The position numbers and the translations under genes are program-made. A stretch of 64,000 bases of DNA from Tretioscincus oriximinensis (lineage: Eukaryota; Chordata; Lepidosauria; Squamata; Gymnophthalmidae), in NCBI GenBank assembly GCA_022410635.1, contig JAJVDF010000168.1, forward strand, positions 1,340,920 through 1,404,919, given 5' to 3'. Below the pieces are notes generated by a model. It did no database searches. It was not told the DNA's origin and saw only the letters and a list, made by a program, of their open reading frames with translations. The number at the start of each line of letters is the position of its first letter. Position 1 is the first letter of the stretch. Of this stretch, positions 48,766-60,555 are shown one piece after another.

Positions 48766-48855
48766 TCCATCTTTCCCATCACCTGCCTCTTTTTCAGTGA
48801 ATCCTATCTTCTCATTATCTGGCAAAAGTATTCCAGCTTCATTGTCACTATTAGC

Positions 48856-49160
48856 ACGGATAGCTCAGTTGCTAAGAAATCTGTCTCTCAGCTGGGAGAT
48901 GGGGTTTTGAAGCCCTGTGTGGGACGTGGGGAGGGGTGAGCACCTTCCACTAGCCTGTAGCTCTATCCAACCTAGCTATTTGAAAGCAGGAATTGCAAGA
49001 AGTTGCAACGACTGCAAGTAGATACATGGGAACCACCATAGCCTGGTGGGGAAGATAGAATGGAAGCCTTCGGGCAAAATATATCCTTGTAAGCCGCTTT
49101 GAGTCCCTTTGAAAGGTGAGAAAAGCGGGGTATAAGAACCCAGTTCTTCTTCTTCTTCTA
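48856..49160 (+). mobile_element. SINE-3 full-length copy
   Basis: Box A-like TAGCTCAGTTGCTAAG, box B-like GGGTTTTGAAGCCC, GAATTGCAAGAAGTTGCAAC, AAAAGCGGGGTATAAGAACC and (TTC)n. The most complete SINE-3. Confidence 0.9.
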
Positions 49161-49699
49161 ACGAGCAATTAGGATTGACTTAGGCTGCATCCACACATCA
49201 CTTATTCATTCCACAATAAAGCATGAATGTTCTGGAGTAAACTAGTCCACACACTGCTTTATCGTGGAATATTCCACTATAGTAGTGGAATAAAAGTGAT
49301 TTGTAATTACAGCCTTATTTGACCTCATTTCAGCCCAAGGAACTGTCGACTGACTCGTCCAGCACCACATTTCAGAAACATCAGTTCTACTGCACTCAGC
49401 CTTCCTTATGTTCCAACGCACGTAGCCATTTCACAAATAGATCCGTGATTTAAAATTATTAGGGCTTCAATTGATCATGTCTGGTTATTTTCCATGTCCC
49501 ATCCTATCTAATCACCACTGAAAGAAATTAACATCAGTTAATCCAGTTAGTCTGAAAGCAATGAAGGCAAAAGGAAAGTTACCAGAGTGAATTTGAACAC
49601 TTATTGTAAGAGCTGCACAATTACCAAGAGCACAGCAAACAGGGCAGATGCGTAAGCTAAACTGATCACAACCTTTGGCTGCCGGCACACAAGGTTTTC
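49161..49699. other. Intergenic; possible small inverted element
   Basis: 49183-49318 starts GGCTGCATCCACACATCACT and ends GTGATTTGTAATTACAGCC, with ATTCCAC/GTGGAAT motifs between. It may be a MITE, but the inversion is weak. The rest is unassigned. Confidence 0.35.
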
Positions 49700-50050
49700 C
49701 TTCTGCAATGGAAGTATCACCATGATGACTCTGCTCCACATGTTAACAGAGTTTTTGCAAAGAAACCAGAAGCTTTCGCAAGGCACCCGGAGAAAAGGTC
49801 CTTTGTCCATTTTGCTGATATTTACTGGAATGGCCTTGCCTGCAGCCGGGAGGCGAGAATACCAGATTGCCAGGATACTGTGACAAGATGCTAGCACAAG
49901 ACAACGCAAAATCGCATACTGAGCATGCTCAGTACTTACTTCCTGTTCTTGTCAATTCCATGTGGATTTAAAGGTTTTCTAATCATTTGGTTGTGAAAGG
50001 ATGATGGCACATATGCAAAGGCATGTGATTGGGTGATTTTGGAACTCAAC
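49700..50050 (+). repeat. Palindromic-core repeat family, copy 2
   Basis: TATCACCATGATGACTCTGC at the left, TACTGAGCATGCTCAGTA at 49917-49934, CATGTGGATTTAAAGGTTTT at the right. Same family as 45700 and 53120. Confidence 0.7.
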
Positions 50051-50311
50051 CTCATTGGAATTTTTAACATGTTGTGTGAAAGAGGCCTTACCCTTTCTTT
50101 GGGGGGGAGATCAGCCATATTTCAGTGGTAGATCAACTGACTGGAAAGTATAGGGTTCCAGGTCTGATTTACAGCATTTCTCAGAAAGAAATAATGACAA
50201 ATCACTCCCCTTTCATTGCCAAGAAAACTGGGCACATGTCAGAGTTGGACATGGCTGAATGACAGGACTACAGTTACTGGAGAAAAATTAAATCAGTAGA
50301 TTTACTCAAGA

Positions 50312-50535
50312 GAGACAGTCTGGTGTAGTGATTAGATGTCTGGAAGTCTCCTGGTTCAATTCTTCACTCCTCCATAAAAGCCAGCTGGGTGACCTTGGGT
50401 TAGTCACATTCTTTGGAGCTCTCTCAGCCTCACCTCCTGTTGTGAAGAGAAGAACAGAAAGTGATGTAAGCCAATTTGATCCCCTTTGGGTTGAGAAAAG
50501 TAGGGTATAAAAACCAGTTTTTATTCTCTTCTTCC
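50312..50535 (+). mobile_element. SINE-2 full-length copy
   Basis: Head AGTCTGGTGTAGTGATTAGA, box B-like GGTTCAATTC, GCTGGGTGACCTTGGG, tail GAGAAAAGTAGGGTATAAAA and (TTC)n. Confidence 0.88.
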
Positions 50536-50651
50536 TCCAATATGCCAGTCTTGGGCTTATGTTTTAGAATATTCCTGTGTTTAAGTCAGAAGCTTTCCAA
50601 ATATTCCTTCTTTTAGCTGTATCACCCTGTGGCTCAGTATACTTGGCTTAT

Positions 50652-50764
50652 GGGTCTTTTGGGCATTCTTAGATGCAATTGAGTGGACCTCTGTGTGAGA
50701 CAGAATGCTGAACTGGATGGGCTGTGGCCCAGTTCAGCATGGCTCCTTTATGTTCTTATGTTCC
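50652..50764 (+). mobile_element. LINE-A 3' end
   Basis: GATGCAATTGAGTGGACCTC to CTTTATGTTCTTATGTTC. Confidence 0.8.
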
Positions 50765-51604
50765 AGCCTTTAACTATATACCACCTATGCCCCAGGATCT
50801 TTTGCAAGCTAAATAGAAAGTAACCTCCGTCTCAAGATGCCCACTAGCAAGGAACATGATATTCCAGGGTCTACAATGATAGTAGGTGGCTCCAGTTTCC
50901 CCATGTTCTTGGACAGAAGGTTTCAAAGATTGTTGCTTCTTATTATTATTAAGCAAAACTAAGTCAGCAGTCGTTGCAACCATCCAATATAGGAACTTAG
51001 AAAACAATTACCGCCGCTTTTAAAGCCGATCAATATTTGAATGATACAATGTTTTTGCTCCGTTACTTATGCTAATAGCACATCAAGAAATTGGGAAGAT
51101 GGCAGATTGGCTTGCTTTGCTTTTGATATCGATATTAATGGCTTCCATGTATCTTTCAGTGGTAACTGTATTGTTTGTTTTTGTGTAAAATCATCTTGGT
51201 TCGTAATCAGTTCCATAATCACAATGTCCCAAATTGGACATGGGGTTATTCCTGATTTAAAATAAATTCCGGATTTCAACAGCTCATCTGGAGGATGTCT
51301 AAGATTCATTCCTGATAGCAAGAGGCACTGAGAGATCTGGAACAAGATCCTACAATTGCCTCTTGTTTCCCCTTAGTCACAGTATTGTGGCCCAATTGCA
51401 CTTTCAATGTCAGTTCATAGATTTCAGACTTCTGGCAGCTCCAAATGGCCTGTCATAAAAGATAAGTATCTCTGTTGCAGGGACCCAAGCATCATTGCTG
51501 GATTTCCCATAATGTTATGAACCTGGGGGAGGGGTAACCCTACAATTGGTCATGGGTCCTTTCCACATTGTGCCATATTGGCTGGTCCTTGAAGGCACTG
51601 TTGA
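50765..51604. other. Intergenic, nothing recognised
   Basis: Unassigned. Confidence 0.45.
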
Positions 51605-51735
51605 ATTTTTAGACTGTTGGGTTTTTTAAATTGCTCTATTTTGATCTGTTTTTATCATTTTATTGTGATCTGCCCTGAGATCTTTGGGTAATAGGGCAAA
51701 ATATAAATGTAAATAAAATAAATAAATAAATATTC
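51605..51735 (+). mobile_element. LINE-B 3' end
   Basis: ATTTTATTGTGATCTGCCCT, GAGATCTTTGGGTAATAGGG, (AAATA)n. Confidence 0.7.
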
Positions 51736-52944
51736 TAGGGTATATTTCAGAATAGGGCCTATGCTCACTAGGATAGGCCCCCAAATCAGATAAACTCTCA
51801 AGCTGCATCCCCACAAAGGATTTTTACTGAATCAGGTTGAATCAACCCTGCGAGGTCACGCAAGTTCAGTGATCCCCTCATTAAAAAGGTATATGGTCTT
51901 GGATTTTCCAGCCATTGCTTTTAGTCCGAATAGTAGCCTTCATAGAGCATTCAGTAACGTGGAAATGGGAAATCTTGTGACATTTTGAGGCTAGATGTAA
52001 AAATTGTTTGGCTCTTGGCTCGCAGAGAATGCTGGGAACTGTAGCAAGGCAAGTGCAGCAATGACTGACGGGGCTTGTCATGTGACAAGAATGCAAGGCA
52101 ATGTAATGAAACAGCTTGGAAATTTGAAGATAGGTAGGGCGAAATCACAAACGTGTGTTTCTGGATTTAGAAGAAATGACGAAGCACCTCGAGTCTTGGA
52201 ATACAAGACTTGCTTAGAATTTCAGTCAATGAAGTCCAAGATCAGTTTGGTGATTTTTCCTTACTATCAATAAAAATCTTCCAACTTTTCTCCTATAACT
52301 GAGCAGACAGCATAAACGTTGGAGGGGGGCAACATGTGAAAAGTTTTGCTTAAAAAAAAAAGAAGGAAGGAAAAGAAGGAAGGAAAGTAAGTTTTCATTC
52401 CAGGCCTTATAACCATGAAAAGGAAAGAGGATTCAAGAAGCCATTAACTCTTCTTTGAGGATCAAAGATTCAGCTGTGTTCGGCCAATAGAGGGAGGAAA
52501 CATTTTATCTGATCTTATTGAGCACATAAAGTAGGGCAGGATATTGAAGCTCCATAATGATTTTCAGGATAAAAATAATTACTTCTGGAAGGTTGTTCCT
52601 TCTGTTCGTTCTTCCTCNGACCTGTCCTCCCAGTGTCCTTGATGCAAAAGGCCAGATGTTGAAATGGAGGGAGGCCCCCAGGTGAACCAGGGGCTCATTA
52701 GTGGAGCTTTGATATACCAGAACAATGGACCGTGGTGCTCTCTTCTTCAGCATCCTCTGCTCTTAAGTCAAACTTTTCTTCCTTCTACTTCCTTCCCAAT
52801 ATAGGTGTGGCNGAGCTTTTCCATAGGATTGATTACAGAAAGTAATCTGATTCGAGATAGACTCTTTCCAGGATCTGTTTTCAAAAGTGGAGCCTCTTGA
52901 TAAACATCTTCAAATAAGACCAAATGTTTCCTCCGCTTGTTTAT
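51736..52944. other. Intergenic, nothing recognised
   Basis: About 1.2 kb with an (AAGG)n patch at 52363-52386. No gene. Confidence 0.45.
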
Positions 52945-53118
52945 TTTACTTTTTTTTATTTATATNTATACTCCGCCCTATACCCGAAGTTCTCAGGGCA
53001 GCCAGTACTAAAAACAGCAATACAAAATTAACGTTAAAAGTAGTATAAAACAGTATCTAAAAGTTGGAAGAGAAATTTCTTCAGCCAAAGGCCAGGCAAA
53101 AGACGTTTTTAGGCTTCA
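52945..53118 (-). mobile_element. LINE-B 3' fragment
   Basis: ACTCCGCCCTATACCCGAAG, TTCTTCAGCCAAAGGCCAGG. Confidence 0.65.
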
Positions 53119-53119
53119 A

Positions 53120-53329
53120 GCACAGGTTTCCCTCCCGCAATGATAGTATCATCATGATGACTCTGCTTCACGTGTCAACAGAGTTTTCGCAATGGGCCAG
53201 GGNAAAAGGTTCTTCGACCTGGAATATTCTTTCGCTGGTGTTTTCCGAAATGGCTGTGCCTGGCATTCATGAAGGAGAAGCCTTCATGACTGCAGACACA
53301 AGACAATGCAGAATTGTATACTGAGCATG
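53120..53329 (+). repeat. Palindromic-core repeat family, copy 3, cut in the core
   Basis: TATCATCATGATGACTCTGC and GTCAACAGAGTTTTCGCAA match copy 2. It stops at TACTGAGCATG, exactly where a SINE-2 begins. Confidence 0.7.
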
Positions 53330-53490
53330 TTCTTCTCTTCACAACAGACACCTTATGAAGTAGGTGGGGCTGAGAGAGCTTTGAAGGACTGTGACTAGCC
53401 CAAGGTCACCCAGCTGGCTTCATGGAGGAGTGCAGAATCAAACCAGAAGACTTCCAAAAAAGCGTCTGACACTCTAGCCACAACAATGTG
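53330..53490 (-). mobile_element. SINE-2 copy
   Basis: TTCTTCTCTTCACAACAGAC, GTAGGTGGGGCTGAGAGAGC, CACCCAGCTGGCTTCATGG. Confidence 0.8.
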
Positions 53491-53654
53491 TAGTAGGATA
53501 TTTCCATTAATATAAGGATACCTTAGATTGTCTTAATTTCTGTGTAGTAATACAGAAAGACGATGGCTCCCCCATTTATGTTACCCTTTAAAAAACAGCC
53601 AAATACCTTCTTACTTTTGGATTAATTGTTCCTACATGCTTAGCTACCAGAAAT
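53491..53654. other. Intergenic, nothing recognised
   Basis: Short unassigned gap. Confidence 0.5.
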
Positions 53655-53938
53655 GAAGAAGAATGAGAAGGAGGAGGAGAATTGGGTTTTTATACCCTAC
53701 TCTTGTCACCCGAAGGGACTCAGGGTGGTTTACAATCTATTTTTGGCCAAAGGCTTACATCTATCTTCCCCGCCATATTGTGGTGGTACCAATTCATCTA
53801 CTTGCAATTTCTTNTTTTCAAACAGCTGAGGCCAGTAGGGAGNNCTCAGTCCTCTCCATGACAGACACGTGGGGCCTCGGACNCCAATCTCTCTGTCGAG
53901 TGATCATTACTCTTGACCTCTGCACTACCGGGCCTCAG
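53655..53938 (-). mobile_element. SINE-3 copy
   Basis: GAAGGAGGAGGAG tail, TTGGGTTTTTATACCCTACT, TCTTCCCCGCCATATTGTGG; several Ns. Confidence 0.75.
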
Positions 53939-53991
53939 CAATGAAACTTTGGAGCCACGGCAATATTATATTTGAGAGGAAACAAAAAGGA

Positions 53992-54081
53992 TATACAAAT
54001 GGTTGTGTCTGCCCAGCCCACAATTTCAGCTGAAGGTCCCTTCAGCTGAAATTGTAGGCTGGGCAGACACAACCTTGTATA
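53992..54081. repeat. Near-perfect palindrome with 2-base loop
   Basis: 54001-54036 and 54039-54074 are reverse complements over 36 bp with one mismatch, around a TC loop. TATACAA / TTGTATA extends the arms after a 2-base bulge. Confidence 0.9.
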
Positions 54082-54423
54082 GTGTATGACAGACACAACC
54101 TTGAACAACAAGAACGAAGGAGAGGGAGGGGAACAGTCTTTGCATTTTCTTGTTTGTAATGGAAAAACTGTTGCCAAATCTTGCCTCTGCCCTTCTCCCA
54201 CATGGTTTTAAACCTGCATTAAATGTCACTTTTTGGCAAGGAGCTCCGGAATGTTATTTGAGAAGCCCAAGAACATAGGCCATGCGAGGGAAAAACAGCT
54301 GAGCTGACGTTTAAAAACACAGCAGCTCACCCCAGTAGTCTATGGAAGCCCAAAGCCAGCAAAGGCCTCTCTTGTCACTGCTGCAAAGGAAGCNCAGCAG
54401 AAGCGCCTGCTTAAAACATTGTC
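54082..54423. other. Intergenic, nothing recognised
   Basis: GACACAACCTTG from the palindrome is repeated once at 54091-54102. Otherwise unassigned. Confidence 0.45.
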
Positions 54424-54560
54424 AACATAAGAACATCAGAACCTAAGAGGATCCCTGCTGAGTGTGGCCACAGCCCATCCAGTCCAACACCCACCGTTTG
54501 CATCAGGGCATCTCAAGCAGAAGAAGGCAAAAACCTGTTCGAACTCTTGGAATAGGGTCT
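54424..54560 (-). mobile_element. LINE-A 3' end
   Basis: ACATAAGAACATCAGAACCT, CCATCCAGTCCAACACCC, AGCAGAAGAAGGCAAAAACC. Confidence 0.75.
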
Positions 54561-54922
54561 TGCCATGCACATGCTAGTGTAGACTATGGCAGCTCCTGGC
54601 TTCATTTTATGACCTTCACTGGATGTTTGCAGGCACTAGTGGGCTCCCCTATATTGTGTATTTTCAGGCTTCGGGCACAAGATCGCCGCTCCAAATATAC
54701 CCAGTACTGTGTAGAAGTGCTCAACACCCGTTAAGGGATTCTGCCCAACTTCTGAGCAAGGAAGTGAAATTTCAGCTGTCCTTGAAACTGAGACTTGGCC
54801 GACCTCATCAAGGTTTTTTTTTTTGGGGGGGGGGGTAGTTTTCTTGGCAAGGATACGGGACTAGTTGCCATGCTGAACCTTTGTCCTGGAAGATGTTAGG
54901 ATCGAACAAGTGACATCATGTG
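54561..54922. other. Intergenic, nothing recognised
   Basis: 54561-54600 shares CATGCTAGTGTAGACTATGG with the region near 28050. A T10G10 run lies at about 54815-54836. Confidence 0.4.
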
Positions 54923-55158
54923 AGTCACTCTGGTGTCAGAGTCTTATCTGGAAGTCTCCCAGTTTGATTCTGAGCTCCTCCACAGAAGCCAGTTGGGTGG
55001 CCTTGGCTTCGTCACAGTCCTTTGGCGCTCTCTCAGCCCCATCTACTTCACAAGGTGTCCATTGTGAAGAGAGAGAAAAAAAGTTATGTTTAATTCCATT
55101 TAGGTTGAGAAAACAGGGTATTAAAAACCTCCTCTTCCTCTTACTCCTTCTTCCTTCA
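54923..55158 (+). mobile_element. SINE-2 copy
   Basis: CACTCTGGTGTCAGAG head, GTTGGGTGGCCTTGGC, CTCAGCCCCATCTACTTCAC, GAGAAAACAGGGTATTAAAA and a TTCTTCC end. Confidence 0.8.
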
Positions 55159-56282
55159 GGCAATTGCCCTAAGTTAACCAATGAACACCCAGATCCCTAG
55201 ACTGGCCAGATTTCCTGTGGGGTAATTAATATTCTTGCCAATTTGCATATTCATGAATATGCAAATCACACGCGCACACCCCAATATGCACATCCACCCC
55301 CCTGAAAAAGCCCCTACGNGCGAGAAACCCAAGAAGCATACGTGGAATTTCCAAAGTGCGAGAGAACTTGGGGGGCAGAGCCGGAAGTGACATGGCTTCC
55401 AGGGTGGGGCATAAAAATGCCGATTAAAGAACCTAGGGAAAATGATAGCTACCTCTTTGGGGCAGCAAANAAAAGGAAGACCTCCCATTCCCAAACTAGG
55501 GATGTGACAAAAATAGAAATAAAGAGTCTTGTTTGTGTATAATCCAAATTCAGTCCAAATTCAGAGCAATTTTAATGGAAGAAATTCAACATAAGGAAAA
55601 AAATATTCTCCCCTTCTACACACTCACTCACACACAAACACACACAGAAAGAAGACAAAAGACTTTTCCACTGGAATTCAAAAATAATAATTTTTTTAAA
55701 AAAAATTGCACTCCCTCCCAGGAGGGCGGGGCAGACTCCCCAAACTGGGGTTTACCCAGGAAACCGGGGTCATCTTGTCCGTCTATGCAGCCAGAATGTA
55801 AAAACGGACACTGTAAAAGGATGGGTTTGAACTGGAAAAAAAATAGGAACATCAGAAATATTTCTGGGCTGCTCAGTCCTTGCACAGCATATCAACGTGA
55901 AGCAGTTTCAGTCTCCTGAGTGACTTAATGGTCAGGTTCACCAGGTAGCTTTCAATGTAAAGGCATTTCACACGCGGCCTTTTAGCGTGCAACAAATTGC
56001 TGGCCTATTTTGCCAGGAACAGACGAAGATCAAGGGATTCCTTGGCTTGACCTAAGACCCGTTGGAATTGCTGCTCTAGATACAACTGAATGTACGTTCC
56101 ACTGAACTCTGGGCAGCTTTGAGAAGACATGTGTAACCTGAACTGGGCTACGTGTTGTACGTGGATGCTTCCATTAAAATCACGAGGGTTCAGCAGAGGA
56201 ATGGATCTCTGCTCTGTTTTCACATAAATGTTTGATTCCCTTTTGACTTTGAACGCTGTTATAGGCATAGGGTGTGATTAGA
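55159..56282. other. Intergenic, nothing recognised
   Basis: About 1.1 kb. GCCGGAAGTGACATGG at 55380 recalls the ETS/CRE repeat, but no other part of that family is visible here. Confidence 0.4.
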
Positions 56283-56286
56283 CATG

Positions 56287-56287
56287 C

Positions 56288-56342
<55 letters not shown>

Positions 56343-56693
56343 GAAGAAGAAGAAGAAGAAGAAGAAGANGAAGAAGAAGATGAAGAAGAAGATGAAGATG
56401 AAGAAGATGAAGATGAAGGTGAAGATGAAGGTGAAGAAGATGAAGATGAAGAAGATGAAGATGAAGAAGATGAAGATGATAGTGGTGGTGGCGATGAAGA
56501 AGAAGATGAAGAAGAAGAAGAAGATGAAGAAGAAGAAGAAGATGAAGAAGAAGAAGATGAAGAAGAAGAAGATGAAGAAGAAGATGAAGAAGAAGATGAA
56601 GAAGAAGATGAAGAAGAAGAAGATGAAGATGAAGAAGAAGATGAAGAAGAAGAAGAAGATGAAGAAGAAGATGAGGAGGAGGAGGAGGGAGGA
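56287..56693 (+). repeat. Composite trinucleotide repeat AAT>GAA>GAT/GAA
   Basis: About 400 bp of trinucleotide units: (AAT)n to 56340, (GAA)n to 56380, then mixed (GAT)(GAA)n with a short GGTGGTGGCGAT interruption. The Lys/Met, Ser and Leu/His frames across it are artefacts. Confidence 0.95.
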
Positions 56694-56696
56694 TGA

Positions 56697-56885
56697 TCAT
56701 CATTTATTAATGGGCAGTGCACATAGCTTTTGTTGCTTTCTCCACAACAGACACGCCTGTGAAGTAAGTGGGGCTGAGACCATTCTAAAGAATTGTGATT
56801 GACCCAAGGTCATCCAGCTGGCCTCATGGAACAGGATGGAACCAAACTGGGAGGCTACCAGATAAGCGTCCTAATACTCTAACCA
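56697..56885 (-). mobile_element. SINE-1 copy
   Basis: GCACATAGCTTTTGTTGCTT, TCTCCACAACAGACACGCCT, CATCCAGCTGGCCTCATGG, ending ACTCTAACCATTTGATGA. Confidence 0.8.
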
Positions 56886-58059
56886 TTTGATGAATAAAGA
56901 AGAACACTGCTTAAAAGGATGACCAGACTCGGGCATTTTTTCCTGGACACCCTACTTTTAAAGGCACCCACAACGTGGTCCTTTCTTTCACCTTCTCCTT
57001 TCTAGGGGTCGCAGAACTCTTCTAGGCCTCTAGTAATTTCTGAAATGCAATTTGATTTCAAAGATTTGAAAGATGCAAAGAGAAAACAGTCGACCTACGG
57101 CAGGTTAAAACCTTTGCCCACTGGCCGAGGCACCGGATTACTGCATCCTATTTCTCCAGCGCCAGCTGTCTGTCGGAGGCAGATGTAAAAGTATAAGCCT
57201 ATGAACAGAGGCCATCCTGTATGCCTAGTTAGAGATGATCAAAGCTTCCATTTCTGTCCATAAATAAAGAGGAAGGATATGAAAGTCCACAGGAGAACTA
57301 TACATCATCAGAGGCACCATCGGCCCTCTCTTAGCATCCCTCTGATCAGGGGTGACCTACATTCTGGCTCTCTGTAGCTTTGTGTTCTGTGACTTGAAGC
57401 TTCCNGGGAAAGGATCATTCTTGATCTTTTGAGAAAAGGACAGTTTCCCCTCCTTTCTTGGGGCACATTATTCTCCGTTGCAGCATATATTAATTAGATG
57501 TCTGAGCCTACACATGCAGGCCCCAGCCCATTCTCATGTTTCCTTTTNAAAAAAAACCAAACATTTATAAAAATGGAAAGCAAAGAATATTTAAAGCGTT
57601 GGTGTGGGTGCTTAAGGACTCTGACATTTGCGCAATCATGGCAGCTCTGGAAAAAAATGGGTCTATAAAATTGCAGTCNGTCAATACTGACCATGTGGCA
57701 GGAACACACCAGGACGGCTTTTCCTTCTCACTGCTTTTCCCTAGAGTCTTCCACAAGGTTAGAAATGCAACTTTGCACATGGTTTCATTCCAGAAAGGTG
57801 GTGTCAGGGAGGCTGGCAGGGATAGAGCAGTTTACAGTAAAATATGTTAAACGCTGATTGGATAGAAGTGGGGAATATTCTAGAAGAAGCCACGTGTGGT
57901 CAGCTGATTGGCCTGAGACCCTGAAGAAGCAATATAAGGGCAATGGGTCAGCTGGCCTGCCGCTCAGGTTCGTTTCGGATGCTGATCTTAAAGCTCTCAA
58001 AGGACCACGTGATACAGTAAAAATTGAGAAAGTGATTTTATTAAAGAGACTTCAGCAGG
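56886..58059. other. Intergenic, no gene supported
   Basis: About 1.2 kb. Frames at 57536-57850 and 57858-58181 contain Ns, and the second runs into LINE-B. No splice-supported exon. Confidence 0.4.
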
Positions 58060-58300
58060 CAACTGAACTTGAAGCGGTGGAAAGGCCTCCTCTCAGAGGT
58101 CCGTCAGACACCTACAGTATACATATTCAGACATCTGNTGAAGATCCACCTGCTCACCCTGGCCTTTGGGCAAGCGAATGATACCCTCTATATTTGCAGT
58201 TCTATTTTAGCTGTTTTTGATTATTTTTCTATTATGATCTGGCATGAGACCCTTTTGTTATAAAGCAGAATATAAATATAAGTAAGTAAGCAAGTAAATC
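58060..58300 (+). mobile_element. LINE-B 3' end with reverse transcriptase C-terminus
   Basis: The + frame reads LLSEVRQTPTVYIFRHL, then KIHLLTLAFGQ, the final residues of a CR1/L2-type reverse transcriptase. It is followed by GATCTGGCATGAGACCCTTT and (AAGT)n. Confidence 0.7.
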
Positions 58301-59714
58301 CTAAAACCAGTGCAAGCAATAACACAGATGGACAATCCCTATTCTACATATCTTTTGCAACATTCTCAGTCCTCTCAGATCTAAGCACTTCCCACATCTC
58401 GGAGTCTGGGAATGGGTGCCTCTTTCTAATTTGTGATCTAACCACACAGAGAGCAACTCTTTCTTTTAGTCTGATTGACTGGGAGCCTACATAAAGACAG
58501 AAGTCGGTGATGTAGCCAATCATAGTCTGGAAACAGCTGGTTAAGTGACCAATCTTGGCCATTGAAAACTAAACAGAGGAGTGATCGATCAATGGCGATG
58601 ACCCATTGTCAAGTTAAAGCACTGCAGGGCTTATACAGTAGGTGAAGTTCCAGAAGAGGGGCGCTGGTATGAATCATCTTACCGTTAATAAGAAAGCTAT
58701 CGCTGAGTTTGAGGTTTGAGCTGTGCCATTGGTCTTTATGGACCAATGACAGCGGTCGGAATGCTGGACTTGGCAAGATGGTGAGTGAGGGTCCGCGTGT
58801 ATCAACCCACAACCTGCCAGCAGCTGAGCAGGAACAGCTGCTGGAGTGAGCAAATGCCTGCTGCCCTCCTTAGATTGCGGTGTCCAGTTCAGACCAGAAG
58901 ACTTAAATGGGAGCAGGTGCCACCAATGGCAAGGAGAATTCTCCTGCAACTGGGAGGGAGCAGCCTTCTGATAAGACTGGTCTATTCGTGTATCAGAATA
59001 GCTAAAATGAAAATCGCCCTATGCAAAACCAAAGCGATAAGATTACCTCCTCCCCAAGCACTAATTAGAACTCATCTGTTCTTCGCTCACTTCCTAAGCC
59101 TTGACTAGGACGCCGTTTAATGGTAGGTTAAAATTCCACTTATGGCATCTGGTGGGACCTGCNGCCAACGTCTAATGGACCCCTCTCCCAGCTGCACATT
59201 TCAGTTTCCTGTCGAATTGTGGGCATTGCTGTCAGTTACACAGTTTGTCCTTACAAATCTGTCTAAGATAAGAGAGGTGTGAGAAATATTTCCAGCCAAA
59301 CCCTGAGCTGCTTCCTGCTCTGCTGCAGACAAAAGCAGAGCAGCTCCAGCAACAACCCTGGCAGGAGCACCAGGAGAACAACGGAGGGAGGCATTTCTCT
59401 TGCAGTCATTCACTTGGCACCATGCAAGGGCCAGAAGAATGCAAGCAAACGTCCTGGCATAAGCGGTTGGGGAAGCTGCAAAACATGAGGGGGCTGTGGG
59501 AGGCTCATGAAGTGGAGGGACGTCTGGTGTCATTTCCTGTGCTTCCCCAAACAGTCCTGGTTAGATATGAAAGTTCCTCGGCTTTGATGGGGGGGAAGAA
59601 TGCAGTCAGCGCACAGCCTACTTTAAGCCACAGGTGGCTTTTTTGCAATAGAGACAGCAGCAGATCCTGTGTACATCTGTCTTAATATAGATGGATTAAA
59701 AATACGTATCGGAA
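58301..59714. other. Intergenic, nothing recognised
   Basis: About 1.4 kb of unassigned, G/C-richer sequence. Frames at 58785-59108 and 59201-59533 have no recognisable domain. Confidence 0.4.
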
Positions 59715-59747
59715 CAGCACCCTGAGACCTTCAAGTATAGGGCAGCA
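59715..59747 (+). mobile_element. SINE-1/LINE-B tail fragment
   Basis: CAGCACCCTGAGACCTTCAA, GTATAGGGCAGCATAGATGG, leading straight into the GATG/GATA satellite. Confidence 0.6.
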
Positions 59748-60062
<315 letters not shown>

Positions 60063-60555
60063 CCACTGGAATATTCTGTGGTGCAAGTTCCCCAGAACCG
60101 AATGGGGGCAGTTTATGTCGCAATGCTGCCTTTCTCAGTCCCAGTAATACTCCCTTGGCTGGGCTTTTCTTCCTTGCACGAACGTGAGGCTGTCAACAAA
60201 ATGGCAATTTCCCCACACTGCCCCTTGAGCTGTGAGAAAAGCCACAGGTGGATGGGGAAAAAAATATCTGTCTCTACGGAGAAGAGATTTCCAGGAGAGA
60301 GGCCGTGGTGGTGAAAACAACAGAGGCCACAAAGTATTCATCACAGCATTCACATTTTGTGCATTTCATGAAGAAGCCTGTGAACCATAGGCTATGGTGA
60401 TGCAAGTGCTGTGAAACCGTCTTTAGTGCTGAAGAACAGGCCCAAAAACCAGGGGGGAAAACTATTGTGCCTGCAGCTGAAGAAGATTTAGAACGGGGAC
60501 CAGGCACTCTAGAGACAGGAGCTCTCGGAAGCCAGATATTGGGCAAGGAGCCCTG
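60063..60555. other. Intergenic, nothing recognised
   Basis: Unassigned. Confidence 0.45.

Noticed and set aside
48856..48930. True tRNA gene
   Set aside because: A and B boxes are present but no clover-leaf closes, and the body and tail are those of a dispersed SINE.
56284..56802. Lys/Met-rich 172-codon frame and opposite Ser- or Leu/His-rich frames
   Set aside because: Trinucleotide repeats lack stops in every frame; no gene.
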